Part shown: one piece after another, positions 22,600 through 32,088 of the stretch
Position numbering within the stretch: position 1 is the stretch's first letter
Layout: the number at the start of each line of letters is the position of its first letter
Origin: Saturnia japonica
Lineage: Eukaryota; Arthropoda; Insecta; Lepidoptera; Saturniidae
Length of the DNA: 64,000 nucleotides
NCBI GenBank assembly: GCA_033032175.1
Contig: CM065325.1
Location: 3,872,930-3,936,929 of the forward strand
Reading direction: 5' to 3'
Program-made: the position numbers and the translations under genes
Notes under the pieces: generated by a model
What the model saw: the letters and a program-made list of their open reading frames with translations, nothing else
Databases searched by the model: none
Told to the model about the DNA's origin: nothing

Positions 22600-22885
22600 A
22601 ACGTAATAAAAATTTGTGTTGTTTGACCTTATATTATGTAATACAGGTGGGATATTGCATAATAACTTTATTGTGCACAAGTGAAGGAATTGGAAATAAT
22701 AACATGGACCATGAATTCTGAGATCCCACAAAAACTCCCTAGAAAGTTCTAACAAGGTTGCTACAACCTTGTTTATATACTGAAATCGTCATAAAACTGG
22801 ATATTATATTTACTCAATAATGGCAGTAATGGTTTTCAAGAAAGAGGACTAGTTGTCAAGTTAGGAAAAAAGGAGTTAAGAAGAA
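22600..22885 (+). repeat. Dispersed repeat with AATGGCAGTAATGG, copy A
   Basis: The block AATAATGGCAGTAATGGTTTTC, then GGACTAGTTGTCAAGTTAG and AAGAAGAAGA, reappears inverted at 44915-45200. The parts around CTAGAAAGTTCTAACAAGG also match. It is non-coding and about 290 bp. Confidence 0.65.
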
Positions 22886-23029
22886 GAAGATGTATGTGCA
22901 GGGCGGCATGTCCTGTTGTGTTTTGTTGTGCCATGCGGGAAAAAAATTGAAAGCCCACCTCGACATAACCAACAGTTTTTTTTTCGTATCAACTAAGTCA
23001 TTGCACTATACTTGATGCACAACCAAAGG

Positions 23030-23160
23030 TAACAGTGACCACCGAGAGATCAGCAAACCATCGCTAGTCGTCCCTGATATACCGGTAACTGAGTATACAT
23101 TGCTTGATTCTGAAACGTGCCAAGCAAAAGAGTGACGAGTTTATCACCACGTGTATACTT
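23030..23160 (+). repeat. ACCACCGAG-family repeat, left half
   Basis: GTGACCACCGAGAGATCAGCAA to TTATCACCACGTGTATACTT. The right half resumes at 23865, so about 700 bp have been inserted between. Confidence 0.65.
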
Positions 23161-23162
23161 CA

Positions 23163-23412
23163 TTGGCCTGGTGGTCGTAAGCACGACTGCTATGCTCGAG
23201 AGCTTGGGTTCGATTCCCAGGTCGAGCAAAGTGGTATTGGGTTTTTTCTATGAAATTCTCAGTAGCAGCTCGGAGTTTGGCTTTGTGCCCTATTAATGGC
23301 AATAGGCTCGCCCCCTATTACAAGGGTCCTAAAGACATACCCTGAAAACTGTGGGTGTACACCTCTGCCTAACTCTTCGGGGACACAGGCGTGATGGTAT
23401 GCATGTATATTT
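23163..23412 (+). repeat. SINE family 1, full copy
   Basis: The head TGGCCTGGTGGTCG (A-box-like) is followed 46 bases on by GGTTCGATTCCC, an excellent polymerase III B box. A tRNA-unrelated body follows: GAAATTCTCAGTAGCAGCTCGG, GGCTTTGTGCCC, AATAGGCTCGCCCCC, CTGTGGGTGTACACCTCTGCC, CAGGCGTGATGGTATG. Reverse copies lie at 43085-43362 and 58648-58850. The head does not fold as a full cloverleaf, so this is a SINE and not a tRNA gene. Confidence 0.8.
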
Positions 23413-23779
23413 TGTTTCACTAGCTGTGCCTCACGTGTTAAAATTGTTCGAGTAACTCTACACCGCGTAGCGTCGCCGCCAACGCACCCGTGTAGCATAT
23501 CGTTATTCTCGCTTTCCGTACATACCTACTGCTTGCCAGATTGCTTGACGTTCATCATTACTGCTCCACCCCTTAGAGTCGCAACGTGAATTATATATCC
23601 CCATAACCTTCCCCATCAAATAGATTATAAAATACAAAAATAATGTTTCAAATCTAACTAATAGGGCCAGAGATATGCACGTTGAAACAAAAAAAAAAAC
23701 AAAAAATCTTGGCAATATTAACAAGCTAAATTTTTAACAAAAAAAAAACAAACAAATTCAGTGATTTCAATCACATGTG

Positions 23780-23860
23780 ACCTAAAAATATACCCGGTAA
23801 CTGTGGGTGTACATTAGCGCACCTCTGCCTAACCCTTCAGGTATACAGGCGTGATGGTAT
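23780..23860 (+). repeat. SINE family 1, tail only
   Basis: ACTGTGGGTGTACA, CACCTCTGCCTAACCCTTC and ACAGGCGTGATGGTATG match the last 80 bp of 23163-23412. The tail thus occurs twice within 450 bp, in the same orientation. Confidence 0.7.
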
Positions 23861-23864
23861 GTTA

Positions 23865-24020
23865 TGTATGGTGGTCACGACCCAGTTAGGTATAGATATC
23901 TGCCAACCCGCTTGATTATTGGAGATACATCGGCTGATGCCAGAACGCAACATGCCTAAGCGTGCCACTATGGTGGGTGTTGGACGTAATTGTCTTGTTC
24001 TACCACCGAGTAAATTCGCG
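23865..24020 (+). repeat. ACCACCGAG-family repeat, right half
   Basis: GTATGGTGGTCACGACCCAG, then TTGATTATTGG and GCCAGAACGCAACATGCCTAAG, match 59500-59600. It continues the copy begun at 23030. Confidence 0.6.
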
Positions 24021-24429
24021 TATATTTAGAAATTTTAATTAATAATAGAGTTATTTTATTTAATTGTCAAAGCCTACAGTGTGCATTAGATGGCCGCTTA
24101 GCAAGCCCTTGAGCTAAATGGGGTCAGGAACGCCTCCCCAGAAACTTGTAAACCTTATTGTTCACGCAGTATACAAATATTATGCAAATCCACTGACTTT
24201 AACTTTTCCCTATAGCACATGTATATTAATTAGAATTTGAAACTTGGACAGGTGGCCGAAGTGGACGGTCATTTTAATGGTGGAAATATTGTGGGTATGG
24301 AAATTCGGGATCCACTGGGATGTGTGTGCGAGAGACTTAATTTCGTTAGAATTTGAAATTATTTCCTTCCACGTTTATAAAATAATTTCCAACTGGCTTC
24401 TTTTGTTCAACGTTTTGTTATATTTGGCA

Positions 24430-24490
24430 TTTTATTATTTTTACCCGACTGCCCAGAAGGAGGGTAATGTTTTTGTTTCATAAATGTGAG
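24430..24490 (+). repeat. CCCGACTGCCCAGAAGGAGGG repeat fragment
   Basis: TTTTTACCCGACTGCCC, AGAAGGAGGGTAATGTTTTTG is a repeat end I know from Lepidoptera. Only one copy is in this window. Confidence 0.4.
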
Positions 24491-24534
24491 CATTTAGTAT
24501 TTTTCATGGAATAATCCAATGTCTAATATATATA

Positions 24535-24640
24535 TAAAAATGTGAAAGTATGTTTGTTTGAATGTTTGTCCTTCAATCACGCTTGAACGGGTAGAAGGAT
24601 TCTAATTAAATTTAGAAAGAAGTCGATAATATTAATAAGT
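24535..24640 (+). repeat. TGTTTGTTTGAATG repeat fragment
   Basis: GAAAGTATGTTTGTTTGAATG and CACGCTTGAACGGGTAGAAGG are typical of a common interspersed repeat. A separate fragment at 24919-25085 begins CTAGCTATTCACGGC and shares ACGCAGTAATTTC and TTATTGACAATTC with 7040-7095. Confidence 0.4.
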
Positions 24641-25634
24641 TTTATTAATTTTGACCAATTAGATTGTATGACGTATTGTTGAATAAATCAGACGGTAATT
24701 ACAATAATGCGATTGATGAAGAGTAAATATTAATTAGTAGAATGAAATGAAATAAAAACTGTATTGACCTCTGTGTGCTTCTTATTTTGTAGAATATCAA
24801 TTGTAATACAGAACAAATATATATCTCTCTTACAACTGTAGTAGTAAATTTGGCGAACTTTAAATATTAATGGTGATTTGATATGCTACTTTCATTATAA
24901 ATAAGTGATTATTTTATGACTAGCTATTCACGGCTTATTACGCAGTAATTTCTATACAATATTTATGATTTGTAAAAATATTATTGACAATTCTTATAGC
25001 CAATTAATTAAGGAATAACATGTATTATACTTCTCATGTACAAAGTTTCATCAAAAAATAGTGGACAAACCGTTTATGACAAAAGTCATATTCTGTCGTC
25101 TGTTATGAAATTTGTTCAGATTTGTTGACCCAAGCAAAGCCCATACAAGAAGCATTCAAATTTCAAAGAGCGCGTAATAAATTGTAGCACCTTTATTCAA
25201 GTATTTTCTTACCTTCAATTTACTTTCTGTTGCAAGTTTAAACTGATTTTGTATACTTGTTAAGGCGAGACGAGTTAGTAAAAGTGTTCTCTCGAGTCTC
25301 ATATTTAGGAAGCTCATCTCAAAACTGTGCAATGTGGCGGATGGAAAAACTTCCACAAAATGTATAAATATTTTGACGCATATAATCAATGACGCTTTTT
25401 ATATAGACGCGTTATACTCACAATAAAAGCAATTTCAAAACGGTATATCAGCATGATAAAACAAAAGAGATAGGAAATCACATCGTGAAGGCGGAAACAA
25501 TGTTGTCAACTGAAGGTAATTTGCTCACCATTTACGGTTGCGTGTAAAGAGCGTCAATGCTGTATCTACTTATGAAATATCATTGCATATAATGATGTTT
25601 TTTTAATAGTGGTAATGATGATAAGCATATAACA

Positions 25635-25725
25635 CTCCAAATACAATGATGACCATCGATAGATTGGCAATTCATTGGCAGTCGCTACTGTCATGCCCGC
25701 TTGCGTAAATATCTCTTAACATTTT
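25635..25725 (+). repeat. ACCACCGAG-family repeat, head fragment
   Basis: ATGACCATCGATAGATTGGCAATTC and GTCGCTACTGTCATGCC match the head at 14820-14870. The rest is missing. Confidence 0.55.
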
Positions 25726-26271
25726 GCTTGAAGTACCGGCCCCCATATTACGTATGTACATAGCACGAATTTGCGATTTCTAAGCAAATATTGAGTGATT
25801 TCTTATATCGCTTTGCTATTGCGAAATACGTAATAAGGTGGCCGATGTCGTCAGAAGGAGGGAACACTCTTTGGGAGATGTTTCCAGGGAAATCTTTAAA
25901 AAACTGTGGTGCCGAAGCTCAGCTTTTATGGTTCTGTTAAGGAAAGGAGAGGAGGGGATTAGATTTCTAAACTCAGTGGGATTTCGATTTTAGATGCTAA
26001 CTACTTGTTATATATAATCGTTCCAACTTTTTTATTTAAAAAATTATATGAAAAATGTATAAACAGTGTTTACTAACCTATCTCTATTAAACTCGAAATG
26101 AACAAATCCATATATGTAATCTAATATTTTTGTTTTGTTTAGTATTAATTTTTCTTTTTTAACTTTATTAAGGTAACCAAACATTTTTTTTTATTACGTA
26201 GAAGTTAACCTTCACAAGTGTCTTTGTTCCCAAAAGTATTTAAAAAATGTTAATAGTTGTATGTTTAGCGC

Positions 26272-26500
26272 TTTTAAGGGTTCCGTATCTACCTAAATTA
26301 AATAAGGAATTTATATCCTCCAGTTTTTTGTACGTCTGTTTTTTTTTGTTTTTTTTTGTCTGTTCGTGTGTCAAGGCCCTTTATCTCTAAAACGGCTTGA
26401 CTTATAAAGTTGAAATTATTATCGACTAATAAGGCTTCCGAAGTACTCATAACTGTAAAAAAAAGTTTCTAAGTAAACTCAATAAATAAATACGGTCCAT
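26272..26500 (+). repeat. AGGGTTCCGTA repeat
   Basis: AAGGGTTCCGTATCTACC opens the copy, and GTCTGTTCGTGTGTCAAGGCCCTTTATCTCTAAAACGG follows (blocks). It is the fullest of three related copies in the window. Confidence 0.5.
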
Positions 26501-26874
26501 CATACTAAAAATCCTTCTCACTGACTAACTATATATTAAAACCTATAGGTATTTGCCGGCGAAATTTGGCACGAAGAGAAGTCTTGCCATAATAAAAAAA
26601 GTTAATTTCAAATAGCGTGTGGAATTATTACGAACCATATTTATTTATGGAAAATATGTAATAATACGGAATCGTCATAGCGTGATTTTAACTCGCTACT
26701 TGAGGAATTTTTTACCACTTAATTAATTATCAGTATGAATTATGTACTTGTGAATGTGTGCTTTTACTTTTACTTTCGTTCTTATAGTTTACTGGAGTAA
26801 TAAAATTTATAAAATATACAGTAAAAGTTGGTGACTTATCATTATTATTGTTGTCATAGACGAATGGATGGTTT

Positions 26875-27655
26875 GTAATTGTTGACAATAGAGATCTGCC
26901 GTTATCGTTTGGCCAGACTGGTCCATCAAACACTCACCAGTACCTTTTTCTGAGTCAACTTTCGCTTGGGATAGGATTTGGCCGGTTCTTCTCATTTCCG
27001 ATTGTCGTAAAGGATCCATTTTTCATCACAAGTAACAATACGATTCAAAATTCCTTCGTTATTGTGACTGTTGAGTAATTTAACGCAGCACTCAATGAGT
27101 GTTTCTTGGTCAATTCATACGTTATCCATTTCTCGAGCTTTTTCACTTTTCCAATCTGTTTTAAGTGAATTAAAATTGTTTTATCACATACGCCGAAACC
27201 TACCGCTAACTCTGACGTGGTTTGCGATGGATGCGCTTCCACGATCACCTTTAATTCTTTATTATCAACTAGGGTCACCGGCTATACACGGGGTTTGTTT
27301 CATATGTCAAAATTTCCAGAACGAAAATGTTGGAACCAAAAATGTACCGTGCATTCTTTTACAGTAGCTTCCCCATACACATCATTAATCCTTCGAGCTG
27401 TTTCTGCAGCGCTGATGCCACGGTGGAACGCATATTCGTTAATAACGTGGTAACTATTTTAAGTTTTCCATTGTGTGAAAAGAATGATGGTAAAAAAATC
27501 AAATGATTCGAAAACAAATGAATCACTAAATTCGAAACACAAATACACAAACCTTTTGAAATAAATTTGAATTTGGAATTCCTAAGCAAACGCCAGATAT
27601 TTGAGATCAAAGTGGCCAGTTCAACAAAACGCCAATTTCATATGAAAGGACCTAA
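26875..27655 (-). pseudogene. mariner transposase and 5' end, broken
   Basis: The minus strand begins at 27655 with a mariner terminal repeat (TTAGGTCCTTTCATATGAAA and on). Frames downstream give FHRGISAAETARRINDVYGE and FWFQHFRSGNFD (first helix-turn-helix), then ELKVIVEAHPSQTTSELAVG and HLKQIGKVKKLEKW (second). Next come TCDEKWILYDNRK with the first catalytic Asp, and finally TITADLYCQQL. Frameshifts and stops separate them. After about 26875 the sequence stops matching: the second and third catalytic residues and the other terminal repeat are missing. This is a classic mariner (DD34D kind by its sequence motifs), truncated at its 3' side. Confidence 0.85.
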
Positions 27656-27657
27656 TA

Positions 27658-27689
27658 CAAGGTGTCCAGAAAGGGTATCGGGTATTTGT
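27658..27689 (+). repeat. Left 32-bp terminal inverted repeat
   Basis: Exact reverse complement of 28929-28960. It would be bound by the transposase N-terminal helix-turn-helix region. Confidence 0.95.
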
Positions 27690-27773
27690 TTTCGCGCCAT
27701 ATTCGAAACGGGGCGTCTAAAGGGTGCGGGGAGGGGTTCGTGGCATCCGCCATTTTGTGGAGTTTTAGTCACG

Positions 27774-28853
27774 ATGGAACAGTACTCGGGGACGCATCGC
27801 GCATTTTGCGTACGAGCGTATTATCGTAATGGTGATTCAATAGTGACTGCTCAACGTCTCTATCGTGCGGAATATCGTACACGCCACGCGCCAAGTGACG
27901 ATAGCATTAGGAAATGGATCAGGATGTTCGAGAATACAGGTGCGACAGTTAAAATTCAAAACTCTGGTCGTCCTCGTTCAGTTCGCGATGAAGAAACAAT
28001 TGAAGAAGTTGAGGCGTCGGTTCGTCAAAATCCGTCTTTATCCATCCGAAAGCGAAGCCAAGCGTTGAACATCAAAAAATCGTCTTTACATTCGATTTTA
28101 AAGAAAGACTTACATCTAAAAGCCTATAAAATTAAATTGGTTCAAGAATTGAAGGATACGGACTATGCTAATCGACTGAATTTTGCGAACGAAATGCTGC
28201 AGCGATTTAACAACTTTAACAACATACTGTTCAGTGACGAAGCAAATTTTCACCTGAATGGTCATGTTAATAAGCAGAATTGTCGGTACTGGGCAGTGGA
28301 GAATCCGAGACGAAAGCATGAACGACCCCTGCATAGCCCTAAGGTCGTTGTTTGGGCCGCTATGTCTGCTAAAGGCATAATTGGTCCTTATTTTCATGAA
28401 GATCAACGAGGCCGAGCAATTAATGTGAATAGTGACCGTTATTGCGATATGTTGCGAAATTTTTTGGTCCCAGAGTTGCAGGAGTTTGCAGGTTTCAACT
28501 CAAGAACGTGGTTCCAGCAAGATGGGGCCACTTGCCATACCTCAAATGACTCAATGGAAGTTGTTAACGAATTATTCCCTAATAAAGTCATTTCGCGAAG
28601 GGGTAACATCAACTGGCCTCCCAGAAGCCCCGACCTTAGCCCGCTTGACTATTTTGCATGGGGATACCTTAAAAGTAAGGTTTATCAAAACAATCCGACG
28701 AATCTAACCCAGTTAAAGCAAAACATCAGGTCAGAAATGGCAGCAATATCGATAGCTATGTGTCAACGTGTTATCGCCAATCTTCGTTTCCGTTTAGAAG
28801 AGTGCCAGCAACGTAACGGTCATCATTTGGATAACATCATCTTTTCCAAATAA
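27774..28853 (+). CDS. DD41D transposase, intact, 359 residues
   Basis: A cut-and-paste transposase acting on the element's own inverted repeats in the nucleus. Residues 1-150 form a paired helix-turn-helix DNA-binding region (DUF4817-like), including RAYYRNGDSIVTAQRLYR and SGRPRSVRDEETIEEV with the AT-hook-like GRPR. The catalytic core has Asp in ILFSDEANFH (about residue 181), Asp in WFQQDGATCH (about 264) and Asp in SPDLSPLDYFAWG. I count 41 residues between the second and third, giving DD41D, the spacing of the rosa/visitor group of mariner relatives. The open frame extends upstream to 27567, but that Met lies outside the element in mariner DNA. The ATG at 27774 is the first inside the element that begins a typical N-terminus. 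No stop or frameshift; catalytic residues are all present. Confidence 0.93.
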   Translation: MEQYSGTHRAFCVRAYYRNGDSIVTAQRLYRAEYRTRHAPSDDSIRKWIRMFENTGATVKIQNSGRPRSVRDEETIEEVEASVRQNPSLSIRKRSQALNIKKSSLHSILKKDLHLKAYKIKLVQELKDTDYANRLNFANEMLQRFNNFNNILFSDEANFHLNGHVNKQNCRYWAVENPRRKHERPLHSPKVVVWAAMSAKGIIGPYFHEDQRGRAINVNSDRYCDMLRNFLVPELQEFAGFNSRTWFQQDGATCHTSNDSMEVVNELFPNKVISRRGNINWPPRSPDLSPLDYFAWGYLKSKVYQNNPTNLTQLKQNIRSEMAAISIAMCQRVIANLRFRLEECQQRNGHHLDNIIFSK

Positions 28854-28928
28854 TTCTGCAATTCATATGCTAATAATAAACAATAAACTTTTTTATTGCA
28901 TACAAATAATTTTTGTTTCATTGAACTT

Positions 28929-28960
28929 ACAAATACCCGATACCCTTTCTGGACACCTTG
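28929..28960 (-). repeat. Right 32-bp terminal inverted repeat
   Basis: Exact reverse complement of 27658-27689 and followed by the duplicated TA. Confidence 0.95.
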
Positions 28961-28962
28961 TA

Positions 28963-30349
28963 CTATGTTGTATACATAACCACAGAGATAAGTAACAACG
29001 ACCATTGTCAATCTTTAATCGTTCAACGCGATTTATAAGCGGATCATTCTGGCGTCATAAAATAAATATATCGCCATAAAATGCTTTTTATGATGCTAAA
29101 ATTACATCGGTAAGCGGCAATACAATTGTTTGGATGAATTTTATTGCTGAAAATAAAGATAATAGGTAATGCATATTTTAAGTTTATTTCTTTGGTTGTT
29201 CCGATACTTAAAGAGTGTTTAGGATATTGCCCAGAGCCATAAATAAATATTTATGTATATTATAAGAGTGTAAATGAAGATTGTTAAATTATATTTTTAT
29301 TGAAGTGGTTTTATAGAATATTGATTTTATAGAATAAATAATTTATAGTAAATAAGTAGATGAGATATACGAAGATTAATTTTGGAAATGTTAAATACTG
29401 TACTTACAAAAAAATAAATTTCTACAACTTTTCACACACAGTCTGAAGTTTTAGTGAGCTAATGGTTACACACACACACACACACACACATATGTTTATC
29501 TATAGTATATGAGCGCAAGTTATGGATGCTCTACGCTTCCCGTTCCATAATAATTTTACTCAGTCCGGTTTCAGACAGCAAAACTAGAACTTATATACAC
29601 AATATTTTTTGTATTCGATACCTAGTAATAGTGAGGTATTAACACTTTACTTCGATTTAGTGAATATTACAATACTTACAAACAATAATAATTTGATTTG
29701 AACTTTTATTTAATATTCAACCGCGCTAACATCTTAAAGTTCCTTTTTGTTAAATAATTATGTATAAGATAGAAATAAACAACGATTAACATCGCTAATA
29801 TATAACTTAGCATATTAATTATTCAGCTATGGTGTAGAGAGGAACATGGATGTCGTTTATCCATAACACGCGAGTTACGAATAGACGGGATGGGGAATTT
29901 TAATTAGGTTCAAATTAACAGAGGAATGAAGGGAGACATTCTGCGAGTAACTCCAATCTGGATATTTATAATAGATACATTATTTTGATTTTAACACGAG
30001 TGGGAATATAAATAAGTTTGAAATTAAATAATTGTTTTAATTGCTAGAAAATACTAAGTATTTGTAGAACAAGAATTTTTTTAACAAAAACGAAAACTAA
30101 CTTCAATTATATTGAAAAGTTTCTTTGTGTATCTTCGAAGTTCAAAGTCCTAAGCCAATGAAATGTAAAGGTGGTCCACCCTTGACGTATCCCCTATTCA
30201 ACAAAAAAGAGAAAAGAATCATCGATATCGGTTCATAAACAAAGAAGATATGGTATAACATCCATTAAAAAAACCATTCGAATTGAGTAACCTTTGAGGT
30301 CTTTGTTGAATTCGGTTAAAAATACTTACGTATAATATCATTGTTTAAA
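28963..30349. other. A+T-rich DNA with a CA microsatellite
   Basis: The only structured part is an (AC)n run at 29468-29490, about 11 units. I see no gene, inverted repeat or known element in the rest. Confidence 0.5.
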
Positions 30350-30670
30350 ATCGAATGAAACGAAAAAGCGACACTAAAAAGGAACAAACACATACATCTA
30401 CAGCATATAGTCTGCCAGAGAATGAGATAGAATATATTATTATACACGGTTAATGCAAGTCCTCATTTTCACGCCTATGATTGTCGTCGAACTGACCTGG
30501 CGGTGTGACGACCAGACTTGTACGCACTTTGACATGTACAGTAAGAGTGATCAATAGTTCGAGTCCTGCTGATTTAGGATTTTTAAAAGAAGAAGTTAAA
30601 GATATTTTTATGTTATCTGAAGTATTTACTTAAACCGTGTGTGAAATGCACACATGTTTTTTAAACTAAT
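30350..30670 (+). repeat. 320-bp dispersed repeat, copy B
   Basis: Partner of 16200-16515. GACCTGGCGGTGTGACGACC at 30497 and AGTTCGAGTCC at 30557 look like polymerase III A and B boxes, though their 60-base spacing is wide. A tRNA-derived SINE is possible. Its right end lies in the ACACATGTTTTTT block near 30660. Confidence 0.65.
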
Positions 30671-32088
30671 ATTGGTTACTTTAATGTAATACCTAGCTTT
30701 TTCTGCAATTAGCAGGCAACCTGTAACTACTATATTAACGATATTTATTGGAACAATAAATCGTATGAACGGTGTTAAAATCCTGCAAAAAGTAAGTAAA
30801 GAAATTAAAATGTATTGAGAAAGATGGCGGCGAGTATAGTAAATCCCTGAAGAAATCAATCTCAGCGAAAATTTAGATACTTTGTTCGGACAGTCCTTGA
30901 GCCGCTCATAGTTTACAGACTCGTTTCGTGACCTCTGTTCGTGAGTCAAGGGCGTTCAAAACAAAAAAAAAGTATGTATTCAATATTCAGTATAAGACAT
31001 ATTATATCGATAATAATTTCATAGTACTTAATGTATTATATATATTATGCAGTGTATTTATCTTACTTAATCTGTAGTGCTGTCTGTACATGTAATTTTT
31101 TTTAATTTTGTGATTGATGTCTATTATAAAGGCCACTGTTTATTATTTATTGTTTGATTAATTATGTTTTATGTTTGGATTTAATTTAAAAACGGTTTTA
31201 TTGATTGAATTTTGATGTTATTTTGTACACGGGAAGTTTATATCATTCTTCAATTGATACGATATAGGAATTGTCAATAATACTTTTAGGAATTACCAAA
31301 AAAAAAATTTCAATAAATTCATTTTTTGTATACTATCAACTGATTTTAATGAATATTATGATTGTTATAATGTATAAATTAATTGCTTTATTAACAAAAT
31401 TCTCTGAATAATACATTAATCTTTAAATTAGAATATTAATTGTATTCTGTATTGTTTGGCAGTATTTTAACGTTCATACGTGTTTTTTTAGGCTAAACCG
31501 TATCTCTTGGTTTTCATTTAAATTTTATATATAAGAAGATGATTTTTTTCACTGAAAACAAACGATAACGATTAAAATCTTTGGGAAACGAACCGCGGCA
31601 ATCCCGAGGATGATTTTAATTATATTGACAGAAGCAGCGAAGCGACGTAAGCGACGGTAATATATTGCCTATTAATATTATCATTTTGCCTATTACATCA
31701 TGAATAACATAAACATGTTAAAGGCGTTATACGTCACATTACTACATCAACAACGGCGTTTATTCTGCGATAATGAGTTATGTTTTATATTAAAATATCT
31801 GTAAAGAAAGTATATTCCTTTAAAGCTATTTTGTCTTTATTATTACTATTTTATTTATTTACCTATTATTTATCTTATTTTATTTTGATTTTTATCGCAC
31901 TCCGCCTCATATAAAGAAAAAAAGAAAAGTTTGAATCGTAAGAATCGTAAGAATCGTAAAGAAGTTTAGTAATGTGAGTTAGTAGGGATCTCTGAATCAT
32001 TTATAGTTAGGAAGAAACTTATGGCATCTATGGATATGATGTCAATATATATTATAAATAAAATGATAGGAATTATAACATTAAGGAA
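30671..32088. other. A+T-rich DNA, nothing recognised
   Basis: Contains a short triplicated AGAATCGTA at 31938-31960 and a G+C-richer word AAGCAGCGAAGCGACGTAAGCG near 31633. No coding or repeat feature can be supported. Confidence 0.45.

Larger units (their letters stand above)
27658..28960 (+). mobile_element. Intact Tc1/mariner-superfamily transposon, DD41D type, 1303 bp
   Basis: Perfect 32-bp inverted repeats (27658-27689 and 28929-28960, starting CAAGGTGTCCAGAAAGGGTA) enclose one long open frame. TA lies on both sides (27656-27657 and 28961-28962). The left TA is also the TA next to the mariner terminal repeat ending at 27655, so this element landed in the mariner's own target duplication. 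Identical ends and an unbroken gene argue for a recent insertion. AATAAA words at 28875-28880 and 28882-28887 follow the stop and can serve as polyadenylation signals. Confidence 0.93.

Noticed and set aside
23163..23233. A tRNA gene (GGTTCGATTCCC box and A-box-like start)
   Set aside because: The sequence does not fold into a full cloverleaf with an acceptor stem, and it runs directly into a body that recurs elsewhere. It is the head of a SINE.
27567..27773. N-terminal extension of the DD41D transposase from the ATG at 27567
   Set aside because: That ATG is outside the element, in the mariner. The inverted repeat itself would be translated. ATG 27774 is the likely start.
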